Source: Tricholomella constricta | Taxonomy: Eukaryota; Basidiomycota; Agaricomycetes; Agaricales; Lyophyllaceae | DNA length: 64,000 bases | Assembly (NCBI GenBank): GCA_013368375.1 | Contig: JAACJP010000011.1 | Location: 682,001-746,000 of the forward strand | Direction of reading: 5' to 3' | Shown: positions 9,701 through 19,888 of the stretch, piece after piece | Layout of the letters: every line of letters starts with the position of its first letter | Position numbering within the stretch: position 1 is the stretch's first letter | The notes under the pieces: model-generated | What the model was told of the DNA's origin: nothing | Databases searched by the model: none | The model's input: the letters and a program-made list of their open reading frames with translations, nothing else | Made by a program: the position numbers and the translations under genes

Positions 9701-11225
9701 ACAGGATCATAATTCGTTCAATAACCGCATCATCATACCCCCCGAACGGTTGAACGCATCCCTAATTCTAAACGAACAACTCCTGTTGAACAACGTTCGT
9801 AATGCACCCCGAGATGACTTCTTCGAGAAATACGCACCCAAACCTGGAGACGAGTCCTCCGCGTTCTCACTATCCGACGACCACAAGCTACTCCTTCGCG
9901 ACGGAAGAATCTACGTACCGAACCATTCCAGGTTACGCCTCGACATCCTGCAGCAACATCACGATCACAAACTACGTGGACATCCAGGAATCAGAAAGAC
10001 CACACAACTCATCATGAGGACTTATTTCTGGCCCGGATTACGGAAGGAGGTCACCCGATACGTCCGAAGTTGCCACACTTGCAAAAGAGCGAAGGTCCCG
10101 CGCCACAGCCCATATGGATTGCTGAAACCGCTTCAGATCGGACGACGGGCGTGGGCCTCCATATCTATGGACCACATCGTGGAATTACCGGAATCGGATG
10201 GGTACGACGCCATCTTGGTCGTAGTATGCCGCCTCACAAAACAAGGCATCTTCATACCCTGTCACACAACGGACACAGCGAAGGAGCTCGCACAACTGTT
10301 CCTAGAACACATCTTCTCCAAGCACGGATTACCCGATGACATCATCTCCGACAGAGGCACTCTCTTCGTCTCCCGTTTTTGGAGCTCGCTGTGCAAAGCC
10401 CTGGACATCAAACCGAACCTTTCGACCGCGTATCACCCGGAGACCGACGGCCAGACGGAACGAGTAAATCAGACACTGGAACAGTACCTCCGGATGTACG
10501 TGAACTACCTCCAGACCAACTGGCGAACACAGCTCCCACTGGCGGAATTCACGTATAACAATACGACCCATTCAACCACGGGAGTCTCTCCTTTCTTTGC
10601 GAACAAAGGCTATCACCCCCGCCTGACAATCTCTATAAAAGACATACCGGCAAGGGAAGCCCAGGAGGTAGCCGTCGACCTCCGGACCCTCCAGGACTAC
10701 CTCCGCCAAGAGATAGAGATCGCAAACGAAGCCTACAAACGATTCGCGGACAAGAAATGGGACCCTACACCAAACTGGGCCGTAGGAACGGAGGTATGGC
10801 TTGACTGCCGGAATATCAAAACGAAACGCCCCTCCAAAAAGCTGGACCACCGGAGACTGGGCCCCTTCAAAATCCTACAGAAGATCTCCAGCCACGCGTA
10901 CCTTCTGGAACTACCTCCGGCATTGAAGGGAATTCACAATGTTTTCCACGTCAAATTACTCGAAGAACACAAACACGAGAACTTCCCAGGAAGGTCAAAG
11001 CCACCTCCGCAGACGATCGAAGTCGAGGGCGAAGAGCACTATGAAGTAGGACAAATCCTAGACTCCAGGACACGAGGGAGGCGCGTCTTTTACTTGGTAC
11101 GATGGGAAGGGTACGGCCCCGAAGACGACACATGGGAACCAGCAGAGAATATAGAAGGAGCAAAAGACATGGCCCTCGAGTTCCACCGACTTTTCCCAAG
11201 AAAGCCACGGGACCCCACGATTTAA
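6726..11225 (+). CDS. pol: Ty3-A pol: two retropepsins, RT, RNase H, integrase, chromodomain
   Basis: The frame is open from the slippery site to 11225 and has no ATG before 6945, so it is most likely made as a gag-pol fusion. Domains: first retropepsin LIDSGATDNF (Asp codon 6921), second retropepsin LIDSGAAGNF (Asp codon 7386), each followed by its own VLGL.WL..VNP/ANP segment; an acidic linker; RT with YLDD at 8868-8879; RNase H (DASDFAIAGII, then SDHNNL); integrase zinc region HHDHKLRGH...CHTC; integrase core with MDH, SDRGTLF and the Glu of QTERVNQ; a GPY/F-like module (LGPFKI); and a chromodomain (EHYEVGQILD...YLVRWEGYG..DDTWEP, about nt 11035-11150). All visible catalytic residues are present. 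The doubled protease is unusual. The chromodomain probably guides integration to heterochromatin (family knowledge). Confidence 0.93.
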   Translation, partial: RGGDSGLARALNREDLKPDLNTKLCATALSTTDTRTVTLSSHSSLAFLIHLTPNGGGEDPENTLIDSGATDNFMDSVMATSRGLHLEELNPPINLCLFDGELSASGKITHYTTNDVEFSDGTTQRIRFLITKLHETATIVLGLSWLKEVNPRINWKDLCITLRRGSNGKIEGSLPDLRRKKEVAPTTTGTGAQRLPSRSARSFTIEVQLEGSATRLRALIDSGAAGNFITKSSCTKPEPLANPMTLQLFDGNPSGGGAISHHSPETIKLENGLEYKVDLLITQLHPATPVVLGLPWLREANPDIDWREMSMTMEQGAGLAAISLSQKTQWGTVTLEEEEDVEAPKPANPLSEKQPLLRDILDNDNDQNDTSNDIKKEEDTRPNTNEPQEEVPTPTTESPEEVTGRKRTRKPPPPNYFPPNVPRSKFKPHPKRKSATSPTTETQEEEETNPETEVEDETGEGEEDVETQNIRLIGAAPFANLIRDGATAFQLHISPTEKEEHLHANNTSDDEPKQPKTEKEIFEEVVPPEYRDFEDVFSAGEAKTIPPHRPYDHTVELDENTTPPFGKIYNMSELELKALKDYIDEMLGKGFIRPSSSSAGAPVLFAKKKDGSLRLCVDYRGLNRITKKNRYPLPLIGDLIDRLQKAKVYSKIDLRVGYNNVRIAPGHEWKTAFRTRYGLFEYLVMPFGMTNSPATFQHFMNDIFHDMNDVFVVIYLDDILVFSETLEEHHGHVRKVLERLRKHNLHAKPEKCTFHTTEIEYLGVIVSPGGVKMDPGKVDAIRKWPRPTKVKELQSFLGFANFYRRFIDNYSGITKRLNKLTQKDTIWKWDSECEGVFELLKKAFSSAPILRHFDPQLPVILECDASDFAIAGIISQFDETSQDLRPVAFYARTMIDAELNYDIYDKELLAIVEAFKQWRAYLEGSPHRIQVYSDHNNLQYFSTTKQLSRRQARWSECLANFDFQINYRPGRLGAKPDALTRRADVYPKKGFEQDHNSFNNRIIIPPERLNASLILNEQLLLNNVRNAPRDDFFEKYAPKPGDESSAFSLSDDHKLLLRDGRIYVPNHSRLRLDILQQHHDHKLRGHPGIRKTTQLIMRTYFWPGLRKEVTRYVRSCHTCKRAKVPRHSPYGLLKPLQIGRRAWASISMDHIVELPESDGYDAILVVVCRLTKQGIFIPCHTTDTAKELAQLFLEHIFSKHGLPDDIISDRGTLFVSRFWSSLCKALDIKPNLSTAYHPETDGQTERVNQTLEQYLRMYVNYLQTNWRTQLPLAEFTYNNTTHSTTGVSPFFANKGYHPRLTISIKDIPAREAQEVAVDLRTLQDYLRQEIEIANEAYKRFADKKWDPTPNWAVGTEVWLDCRNIKTKRPSKKLDHRRLGPFKILQKISSHAYLLELPPALKGIHNVFHVKLLEEHKHENFPGRSKPPPQTIEVEGEEHYEVGQILDSRTRGRRVFYLVRWEGYGPEDDTWEPAENIEGAKDMALEFHRLFPRKPRDPTI

Positions 11226-11425
11226 CGAACACTCACGCACATCACGAAAATTATGCAAATCTCCCAAGGAGACGAACTCTGTTCTATATGTACACCGACC
11301 ACCAAGACAACAACATCACAAGAAGAAAAAAAAAAAAAAAATATCAAGAAAAACTAACGAACTTCAAACTGTAAATATTGAGCAAAATAAAATGCACGAG
11401 ACCAAGACACCGCCGAAGGAACAGA
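11226..11425 (+). other. Ty3-A spacer after pol, with A-run
   Basis: No gene. An A-rich tract with about 16 consecutive A lies near 11326-11341. It separates the pol stop from the convergent antisense gene and could hold 3'-end signals for either transcript. Confidence 0.5.
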
Positions 11426-13461
11426 CTACTCAATGCGCCGACGCTTAGAGGGACCTGCACTAGCAGAAGAACCCTCCCCGCCCACAACCCCCACCTCCCC
11501 AATCAACCCTACCTCCAGAGGACGCATCGATGCGATATCCCGCTCGTCATCGGCAATCAACTGCAACCGGGATACGAACTCGGCGAGAGCGTCTTCACGA
11601 GTGAGTGAGGCGCGGTGAAGAGCAAGGAGGTGCTCAAACGCAGGGAAAGGAACCTCGGGATCGACAGGAGGACGGAAAAGCTCAAGGAGCGAGTGCCGCT
11701 CCAGAATCTTGTGGGCGCCATCGATGATACTTCGAACTGGCGACACATCCAGCTCGACGAGGGCGCGACGCAGAGCACCATCCGCGATGAACATGTCGGA
11801 CGCGAAGGCGGTATGCGTGAGGTCAAGGGCTAGGACAGTTTTCAGAAAGAGGGAAAGAGAAAACAAAGGGAATGGAAGAGAACTCACCATCAACGCGAAG
11901 GCGAAGGTCCAAAGCATGACCACGCCAAAAGTCCCGGACCTCCTGCAAATGGACAACGTGCCCCTGTAAACCAGCGACCTCATCCTCAAAACCCGCAACC
12001 TGCATCCGCAGATCCTCGACCTCAATGTCACGATCGACATCGACGACCTCCACGGCACGCGATGTCTGCGCCTGCAGATGAAGAAGACGTTCACGCTCGT
12101 CGGCGAGTTGGGATAGGACTCCGTGAAAACGACCTTTGTGGCGTTCACCCTCGGCCTCGAGACGCTCGACCTGGGATGAAAGGGCCTGAGCACGCGCGAC
12201 CTCCTGGTCGTAGAGACGCTGGAGACGGAGGAACGCCTCCGGTGAAGGAACAGAAGGAGCAGGGGTAGCGAGGGGGGACGACAACAACATGGAGGGAGGG
12301 CAAGACTGTAGAGCTGGAAGAGCTGGCGTTGGAGAATTCGAAACAGACGAGCCCTTTAAAAAGAGAGGCTCGACAGGGGGAGTATCGGGGGACACCGCGC
12401 GCGTAGCGCCCGACAAAGGAGGGGCCAAAAGAGGAGAAGTCGGCGCCGCGGGAGAAAGGGAAGGGGAACGAGACACGGACAAAGGCCGCCTCCCCAGCCC
12501 CTGCAGACCAGATCGCCCACCCCCACGACTAACAGACACTAATTTTCGACCCTGCCCTCGGGTACCTCGAAAAATGGCGCGTGGAGGCGAAACACGGCTA
12601 ACGCTCATGGCGGCCTCATCACCAGAAGACGAAGTCAGGGAAAGGACCTCCGCAGAGGGCACGGAGACAAGGGAGTTTCGAAAAGAAGGCGGCGCCACAC
12701 GCAAGACGCGACGGATGGCGTCGAAGGACATCGCGACACCAGTACGAGAAAAAGTGAACCCTTCGACACGGGATTGAAGCCACGCCAAGGGGATGCCCAA
12801 CTGCCTAGCCGCCACTTCTAGGCCATGATCGAGCGAAAGCGAGCACAAGGAGTGCGCCGCACGACAATCAACACAAGGCAGGGTCCCGCGAAGACGGACC
12901 TCCTGAAATTGACAAGGCTGCTGACGCCCCCGACAACGATCGCACTAACGAAGAACCCAAAACGGAATCAGCTAAAGCGATCGACTCGATCACAGAAGGA
13001 GGGCGACACTTACCGGCGCATGCGCCTCACACCATGCCAAGGAGGGAGGAACCCGCACAGCGGTACGCAACACCTCCGCCAAAAATCGCATCCGTCAACA
13101 ACGATCCCCAGGATAAGGAGGTGGCCGCCGGACGCGATACAGGATCACTAGCCAGTTCAAACTCGGCCTCAGGAGTGACGGAACGAGGACGCCGGATTTG
13201 TCGAGATCGGTTAGGAAGACGGATGGTGAGACGAGGGACGGGGGGCGTAGAGGGAGCAGGGGAAGAGTCAGGGATCGTCGAAACGCCCCCATCGATAAAA
13301 GTGACGATCTCAGGCAGAGAGGAGGTGGGAGAAGCAGGTTGGGGCACGCCCAAGAACGCGACGCGCGCTCGATCTTCAGCGGACAAGCGCGCCAATTCCT
13401 CATCGTGAAAAATTCGGGCAGCGGAGGCAGAGGACGCGGAATCTTGGTGGGACCTCGACAT
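11426..13461 (-). CDS. Antisense spliced gene inside Ty3-A: Zn2Cys6-spaced cluster plus coiled coil
   Basis: Three exons on the minus strand: 13461-13014, 12944-11888 and 11829-11426. The introns have GT-AG ends: 69 bp (GTAAGT...TTAG) and 58 bp (GTGAGT...CTAG). Exon 1 starts MSRSHQDSASSAS; a 1-nt insertion in the run at 13081-13085 is needed to keep the frame into EVLRTAVRVPPSLAWCEAHA. Exon 2 opens with CDRCRGRQQPC, 12 residues, then CVDCRAAHSLC: spacing C-X2-C-X6-C-X12-C-X2-C-X6-C, which fits the fungal Zn2Cys6 binuclear cluster. It then has a Ser/Pro-rich stretch and a coiled coil (LRLQRLYDQEVARAQALSSQ onward). Exon 3 ends in basic KRRRIE. Exons total 1909 nt, one more than a multiple of three, matching the single insertion. 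It lies between pol and the 3' LTR and converges with pol. The role is unknown; a DNA-binding regulator is one possibility. Confidence 0.72.
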
Positions 13462-13670
13462 GAAGAGAAGTGAGGATTGGAAGAGGAAAAAAACAACTGG
13501 AATTTTCTCTATTCGGTCTCCGAGATCCTCAAAACACCCACAAGGACCCACAAACAATCTAGACCGCACATGCCCCTCACGTGACCGCGCACACGCGAGA
13601 ACAAAAACACAAAAAACTTTACTCTCCTTGCATTCGAAAAGCTGCCCCGCGTCTCAGTGGCTCGACGCTT

Positions 13671-13683
13671 GAGGAGGGGGTAA
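13671..13683 (+). other. Ty3-A polypurine tract
   Basis: GAGGAGGGGGTAA abuts the 3' LTR, the usual place for plus-strand priming. Confidence 0.8.
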
Positions 13684-14041
13684 TGTCACGACCGTCCCTA
13701 ATCGACCACCCCTAAACTCCCACCTTCTACGCTTTCCCACGCACGTCCGCGGTACATATATGACACCACTTTCTTCTTTGACACCTTACCTCGATATTGC
13801 TTATTGTTACGACTAGTCTCTGTTCTCGGCTTCTTTTCCACTCTCAATCTATTCTGTTTCTTTCACTCGTATCTCTTGAGCTTCACACGTTCTCGTAAAC
13901 GCTCTCGTGAACGCCTTCGTCGACGCTCACGACCTCCGGATATCCTATTCGAAGGCCGTCTTCCTCAACGAACGTCAGGCCTGTCCGCTTCGGTGGTTCC
14001 AGAACACTTCTGTAACCGGCGTGCTACACAGAGTCCTAACA
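13684..14041 (+). repeat. Ty3-A 3' LTR
   Basis: 358 bp, the same length and ends as the 5' LTR, with about three differences (for example TTATTGTTACG here against TTATGGTTACG). Followed at once by the GTTCT target duplication. Confidence 0.92.
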
Positions 14042-16140
14042 GTTCTTTGCAAAAGTTATGCCCGACGCAAGCCGATCTTACTCCAAAGCTTAGGAGTTAC
14101 CACATAAGAGATTGTCAGATAGGTGCCTCAGCCCGAACTTCGACCGCGACGGATCCAAATGCTATAGCATTCAGGTCTGTCCTCAAAGGTATGTCTTTCT
14201 TCAGATATCTGTCCTTCATCAGACTCATGAAATCACGTTGACAAAGGTTTGATCATCGCACTTGTTGAGCTTGTCCCTGTCGAAGAATTCGCCAACTTAG
14301 AGGAGCTCGTCGACATCTGGATATCCTTGTTCGGGTGCAGCGAGTCTCAATCTATCTCTGGAATTTGCGCGCAGTACTGGCAGGCCGATTGGCACAACGA
14401 TACCGCTCGCCGCGCCATCTTTGACGTTGCTTGACCTCGCTTTCCCATTCACTTCAAGCCCCTTATCCGCCTCCTTCGTTCCATGACCGCCTCCGGTTTC
14501 CTTGACTATGACACACTTTCCATAGCTTCCCACCTCACGATCAATGAAGCCGAAAGCATATCCGAAGAACACGACGTCTGTGTCAGCCATGTCTTCTATT
14601 ACACCGACAAGCTTCCGACTTTCACCCAAGTCGTTCCCCTCAGCGCATGCTCCGGAGCACACGCACTATACGAAAAGCTGGATCGACAGAGAACCACTGA
14701 GGTAGTTTATACGAACATACCGATCAAACTTCCTGGTGGAAGCACACTCTCCACACGTTCGATGGGACGCTCTCTGAGCGACGGGGGCGATTACGCCGTC
14801 ATCCTCTGGCAGCATGAGCACTCCGGAGAAAACTTACCTTGGAGCTTCTAACAGACTACGTCAACCGTCGTCGCATGCTCTCAGGATCTGGAACAAGTGC
14901 AGGGGGTGCATATCAGGACGTGTTCTTCGGGCGAACCGGACGGCTCACAAGTAAAGGTGATCAAGCTGGAGGACGTGGGTATCGAGCCCAATGAAGGAGG
15001 TGACGGAGAAGTTGTCATGCGCTGCCTCAATCTCGTGCGAAGCCTCATTCAGGACAGTCCGGCGCAAGCGGAGCAACTCATGCAAGCATTGGAAACGGGC
15101 GAGCCTGTCGTTGCGCATACAGTGACCGAGTCGCAACTTACTACAATGATCCTCGAAGACGCACTTTCCCCGGCTGATCCACGTACACGGACGCAGCCTC
15201 GCCCTCAGCTCATCATCTCTGCCACGAGCGTCCTGTCAGATTTGCTTGCACTCCCGAACTGCTCCAACAGGGTCTGGCTCTACATACGCTCGACGACAGC
15301 ATTATTTGGCGACGAGCGCGCAGCAGGCTTTGCCTCGGGCGCCTTGGCGGCGGGGCGTGCGACGGAACATTATACAATGACGCTTGAGCTTTTGCATCCA
15401 GTCCAGCAGCTTTACCGTGAGGCCGCGGCGTCCGTGCTTCCCGACAATCCATGTCTGCAGCAGCTCAAGGAAGACGTATTGCTCCGGGCAGCACATTTTA
15501 TCCATACGGAGATCTGGGTCGAACACCTGGGATGGAAGTACGCTCAGCTTGGTGATCGCTTTGAGATCGGCAGGCGAGTGACAGCGATGTACATCGAGGT
15601 TCTGGAGCATGCCCCGCCAACGCTGGAGGAGCGTCCTTTTGTAGCCCTCAGCCAAGCTGTTGTTGATGTCCTGCTCTTCAAGGCGACGAGCTCTACCATC
15701 ACCCTCTCGTGTCGTCAATATACTCTGACAGCTAGAGCCTCAGGAACCTATATGCAGCTCGACGGTATGGTGATGCTCGACGTCTGATCTCACTTCTCGA
15801 ATCCCATTTACAACTTACACGGCTAGTCCTGACTTACAATCAAATGTCAACAGCAGCGTCGCGGCCAGGTCTCCTCAAGGAAGCGCTTTGTGCCCGCATC
15901 AGTGGTGGAGTGTCGGTCCACAGTCCCAAGCGCGCCGAAGTCGATCCCATCGATGTCCTAGCGCTGTACGTCAAGGAGCGGGATGCGGGCACAGTGATGC
16001 CTGTGGAGGCCGTGCGGGTTCTGAATGCCCTCTGTGCTGTCGTTATCGGGCTTGCAGCCTTCGCCCTCGACCATCATCGACCATGTTTCGAACCAAGAGG
16101 CAACTGTCGCTGTGTTTGTCCGCATCGTTCAGCACCCGTA
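14042..16140 (+). pseudogene. Nup188-like nucleoporin, remnant after the Ty3-A insertion
   Basis: The frame broken at 3462 resumes here. Blocks in changing frames: IALVELVPVEEFANLEELVD (about 14255), FPIHFKPLIRLLRSMTASGF (after an in-frame TGA at about 14432), FYYTDKLPTFTQVVPLSACS (about 14598), GSTLSTRSMGRSLSDGGDY (about 14740), LLTDYVNRRRMLSGSG (about 14845), then one long open stretch 14897-15787 (IKLEDVGIEPNEGGD, LYREAAASVLPDNP, IWVEHLGWKYAQLGDRFEIG). After a gap it ends with LLKEALCARISGGVSV and SPSTIIDHVSNQEATVA near 16110. At least four frame switches and two stops show it cannot be translated as one chain. It is cut at about 16140, where sequence of a different gene (BCS1-like) begins. 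The naming is from pattern memory. Confidence 0.5.
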
Positions 16141-17030
16141 CGATGGTATTCGTGGAGGCAGGAACCGCAGGGGCGAACAGCTGTCTGATGTGAACGCGCT
16201 GAGTTTGAGTGGGTTGCTCAACGCCCTTGACGGCGTGGCGGCTGCTGAGGGCCGACTTCTCTTCGCGTGCGTAATCAATCTCAACTACCGGTTAATGCAC
16301 AATGCTTACACGCTTGCTGCCCATTCAGAACGACCAATCATCTTGATTGGCTCGACCCCGCATTGTCGCGTCCTGGGCGTATGGACGTTTGGGTTGAGTT
16401 CAAGAACGCAAGCAAGTGGCAGGCCGAGGCACTCTTCCGCAACTTCTTCCCATCGACAGAGGACGACCTTACCGAGGCCGAAGCCGAGTCGACTTCGCCC
16501 GCGCCCGGCAGCTCCTTCGGGCACGGTTCGAGCAACGGCTCCGACTCTCGCCCATCCTCGACGCTCTGGTCAATGTCGCCTTCCTTCTCCTCGTCCTCTG
16601 TGGCATCGTCATTTCTTGTCAACACCCCTCTCGTCTCCCACCCCCTCGTCGCCCATTGGAGGCACTGCCCCACTGTTCCCTACGGCTCCGACATCGATGA
16701 CGGCGAACCCGTTGCGCCAGTTTGGCGTGAGCAACCAGACGTACCTGCGCCCGCCCATTGAGGAGCATATTCTTTCGAGTCAGCACTCGGCCATGCCGCT
16801 CGATGCGGTGACGCTGGGTATTCTCGCGAAGAAGTTTGCGGACGGCGTGCCAGAAGAGGAGTTCAGCGTCGCGGCGCTTCAAGGCTGTATGTGTTTTCCC
16901 TTTGAATTCAATATCATGTGTAGCTGATGTACCCTGTGCAAATTTGTTGAAGAACAAGTCGCAGCCGGAGGCTGCTGCGAATGGTGTCGGAGAGTGGGTG
17001 ATTGCGGAGAGAGATATGCGAGAGACAACC
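16137..17030 (+). pseudogene. BCS1-like AAA ATPase fragment (C-terminal half)
   Basis: Begins inside an AAA domain with LSLSGLLNALDGVAAAEGRL (about 16198-16260). Then comes a 62-bp GT-AG intron (16267-16328) and TTNHLDWLDPALSRPGRMD carrying the conserved arginines, FKNASKWQAEALFRNFFPST, a Ser-rich insert, and LGILAKKFADGVPEEEFSVA. A second intron region after AALQG has a damaged acceptor before LLKNKSQPEAAANGVGEWV. BCS1 is a mitochondrial inner-membrane chaperone for complex III; the N-terminal membrane segment and Walker motifs are missing. The retained intron shows it was copied or moved as genomic DNA, not as an mRNA. It is fused head to tail to the nucleoporin remnant, so the arrangement is a mosaic rather than two normal neighbours. 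Confidence 0.6.
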
Positions 17031-17149
17031 AACACAACGGCAAAGATCGAGATTGAGGTCGAGATCGCCATCCCCGCGGGGCACGACGACGACATCAGGA
17101 GATACACCTCCCCAACAACTACTTCCCCTATGACCAGCCCAGTTATCGC

Positions 17150-17640
17150 CGCCGCTGACAGCCTCGCCGTTCGCGCGTCTCTCCGTCGTCTCACCCGTCC
17201 GTGGACCCCACGCGGTCATCTGGTTGGTGTCGTCGTCCGGCATGCCGAGGGCCACGAGAAGGGGCTCCAGGGGCGTCCCGCCGATGTGCCTACTCTGGAG
17301 ATGTGCGAGGTCGACGAGGAGCGTGTTCCAAGAGATCATGGTCCCGCTGGGCCGTAATAGAACGAGGCGGGATTGATGGCGGTGCCGTATGCGATGGAGA
17401 GGTGGGTGAGTGACGGGGTGGAGGACCGCGTGAGGAGGTTGGTGATGGTGTCTTCGATGGGCTCGCGGGCTTCGATACCGAAGGTCGGGTCTACAAGGGC
17501 AGGGAGGACGAGGATATCCACGAGTTGGCTGAGGATGAAGTGCCCACCGACGTGGAATTTCTTTACGTGCGCGAGGGTGGTGTGCATTAAGGGGAGGATG
17601 GCGGGGAGGACGCCCTGAAAATGAAGTGTGAGGGACTCGA
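17150..17640 (-). pseudogene. F-box/LRR-like gene fragment
   Basis: On the minus strand, GVLPAILPLMHTTLAHVKKF leads into FILSQLVDILVLPALVDPTF, EPIEDTITNLLTRSS and LTHLSIAYG up to about 17336. A 1-nt shift then gives MISWNTLLVDLAHLQSRHIG and PLEPLLVALGMPDDD. The alternating leucines with LTHLSIAY and LAHLQSRHI look like the leucine-rich part of basidiomycete F-box proteins. No F-box itself is seen and neither end is intact. It is convergent with the BCS1-like piece and overlaps nothing else. Function call tentative. Confidence 0.3.
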
Positions 17641-17644
17641 TCGA

Positions 17645-18185
17645 GGGAAGGATTGTTGGCTACTACGTAGAGTATTCGATCAAGTGGGTGATGTGACGTA
17701 GGAAGAGCGCGAAGCGTCAACGTATGAAGATTCGTCCGAAGCATCGGCGAGGGTTATTTGAATGGTGTGTATTGGAGCGTCAGAGTTTGAAGGTTGGGCA
17801 AGACGAGCGTCGCGTTCGATGGTGCGTTAGGGAACCATTGCCATTCGGGGTAAAATGCAGCTTCGTGGGCCCTCGCCACGCGAGCGCGCGCCCGTCATCA
17901 TCGACAACCTCTGCGCGAGACGAGCACTCATGATGTCGTTGGTTGATGGGAGGCTTTTGGTAAACGAAGGCATAACGAGACCAAACGTTGCATTTTTTCA
18001 TCACCACCTTACCTGCCTCTGCCCACCACCTATTCCCAATGACTGGTGAGTCCCTTTTACTCTTGGAAACTCTGTTCTGATGATGAATAGACTTCACAAT
18101 GCTGCTACTTGACACCCCAGGACCTGTGTTGCAGAATTCACCTGGCAATGGTGAGTGCATGCATGATTACTGCACGGTACTGCTT
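17645..18185. other. No supported gene
   Basis: Only short open stretches on both strands with no motif. A possible donor GTGAGTCC near 18048 could belong to an upstream exon of the small gene that follows, but the exon itself is not convincing. Confidence 0.4.
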
Positions 18186-18188
18186 ACC

Positions 18189-18495
18189 ATGCCTACAGCC
18201 ACGGACAACAACTCTTTCACCCCAATGGACATCGACTCCAGCCCTCAGGCGCCAACGCCGGCTACCGTCGCGGCCCCGCCATCACCTGGTGCGCCTATTC
18301 CAATTTTTTTTCCTTTTGGTTCTTATGAAACCGCCAGACGCGACCACCGTGCTGGACGAAAACGCGATGGACGTTGACCCAACGCCGCCCGTCGTCGTCA
18401 GCGCTCCCGCGCCGCCATTCGGCCTCGACGCTGATGTCGTCATGAAGGATTGTGACCCCGTTGCAGGAGCATCTCATGTACCCCGCGACAACTGA
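18189..18495 (+). CDS. Small acidic hypothetical protein, two exons
   Basis: Starts MPTATDNNSFTPMDIDSS. Exon 1 runs to about 18290, then a 52-bp GT-AG intron (GTGCGC...GCCAG, about 18291-18342) restores the frame into DATTVLDENAMDVDP, and the stop is at 18493-18495. The product has about 84 residues and is Pro/Ala-rich with two acidic motifs of the type MDIDS/MDVDP and a related DADVVMKD near the end. No family is recognised. Acidic MDVD-type motifs are common in disordered parts of fungal nuclear proteins, but that is a weak hint. The upstream sequence is rich in possible splice sites, so this may be the surviving end of a longer gene. Confidence 0.35.
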
Positions 18496-18499
18496 TGGA

Positions 18500-19885
18500 C
18501 CGACCTTCGACGGTGCGTACGACTTTCTGAAGCTTCAGTTTCTGATCTGACTTAAGGCACTACAGCGCAAACTTTGATTTTTTTTGGGTTTTCTTGGACC
18601 GTATCTGCGCAACCTTGTTGCGTCTCGCTTTCCTTCTTGATCGTCGTGCTTGCTATGTAGTATAAATGTGCTTATATTGTATCTATATTACCTATCGTAC
18701 CGCTGCACTATCTCGTTCGCGTCGTCGAGTGTGGCGCTTACGGGCGCGTGATGTCACACAATATGATCGCAACAAAATCGTCGATCATATGTCGAGGATA
18801 TTGGAAACAAACTCACGATCAATCTCGTGCCAATAGATCGTTGGTATTCCAAATAAACCTATCGATCATTTTCATCACATGCTCGCCATATGCTCACCGG
18901 ATCAGCGGTGATGATATTCCAAATACGTTCCAGATTTCGCCGGCGAACAAACGGTGATCCTATCTCTAATTTCTCCGTGATATCGGCACCGATTTTGATG
19001 TGGGCATATTATAGAATATATTGTAAATAATCCCACCCTTTGCTCGTCGATCATTTTTCGGGCGTATTATAAATAAATTCATTATATATTCTACTTATAT
19101 CCGACGGGCATATCGGCCAATGCCCGCAGTGTCCATGGCACTGGTGTGAACACACAAAACAGGGAGAGAGGCGAGCAAACAGCAGTCACCAAGGAGGTGA
19201 AGCCAGAAGGCAGGTAGGCAATTGAAACATCAGTGAAGGAGGGGCTAAAACACGACTGGACTAACCATCAAACCTAGTGAAAAATTGGTCTACATAAGCA
19301 GAGTAATCACGATCAAGACAAATAAAATTGGTTGCAAACCAATCATCTTGTCAATCATCCACCAAGTCCAAATGTAAACTGTATATACCAAGCACTGCAA
19401 TACACTAGTCACTGATAATCTGCAACAATGCTCCCTGATTCCCGCCCAATGCTCTCTGATTCCCACCCAATGCTCCCTCACCTTCTGTCCCAAGATTAGG
19501 TGAAGTTTGGACAAGCTCACATGAAACATCATCAGGAATAATTGTCGGTGTGCAGTCCCTACCAGAAGCAATGGATGTGATGACAAGTGCAGTCTGAGTA
19601 GTAGAATTGCTCCTACATCACTCCTCGAAGCCTGGAAACTGATCAAAAAGGTCATCGTAGCCCGACTGTTGGATATACTTGCTGAAAGTGATCACATCAA
19701 AAGACTCATGTCCTATGTCAGTCAATAATTCAAGTTTTTCAAGATGCGCCATAGCCTAATGTAGAGTGTTATGCCTCCCAAAGCCCTCAAGCTACCCAAG
19801 TAGTAAATATGTTAACAATTTATTGACCAAGCAGTAGGTCTTGAGTTCAAGCCTTGCTGGTTTTTTTTTTTTTGCATTCGACCTA
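18500..19885. other. AT-rich intergenic sequence
   Basis: No gene supported. It includes a short imperfect tandem repeat at about 19425-19490 (three copies of a 20-24 bp unit around CAATGCTCCCTGATTCC) and a T-run at about 19861-19873. Open stretches here lack any recognisable protein pattern. Confidence 0.5.
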
Positions 19886-19888
19886 CCT

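Larger units (their letters stand above)
3463..14041 (+). mobile_element. Ty3-A: full-length chromodomain Ty3 (Tf1/sushi-like) LTR retrotransposon
   Basis: Two 358-bp LTRs (3463-3820 and 13684-14041) differ at about three positions, so the insertion is recent. A perfect 5-bp target duplication GTTCT flanks the element (3458-3462 and 14042-14046). Contents: self-priming PBS, gag (3850-6759), -1 frameshift site, pol (6726-11225) with protease twice, RT, RNase H, integrase and chromodomain, a spliced antisense gene (13461 down to 11426), polypurine tract and 3' LTR. The chromodomain and self-priming arrangement place it with the Tf1/sushi chromoviral group; that placement is inference. Damage seen: one in-frame TGA in gag and one 1-nt shift in the antisense gene; pol is open throughout. 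Confidence 0.93.
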
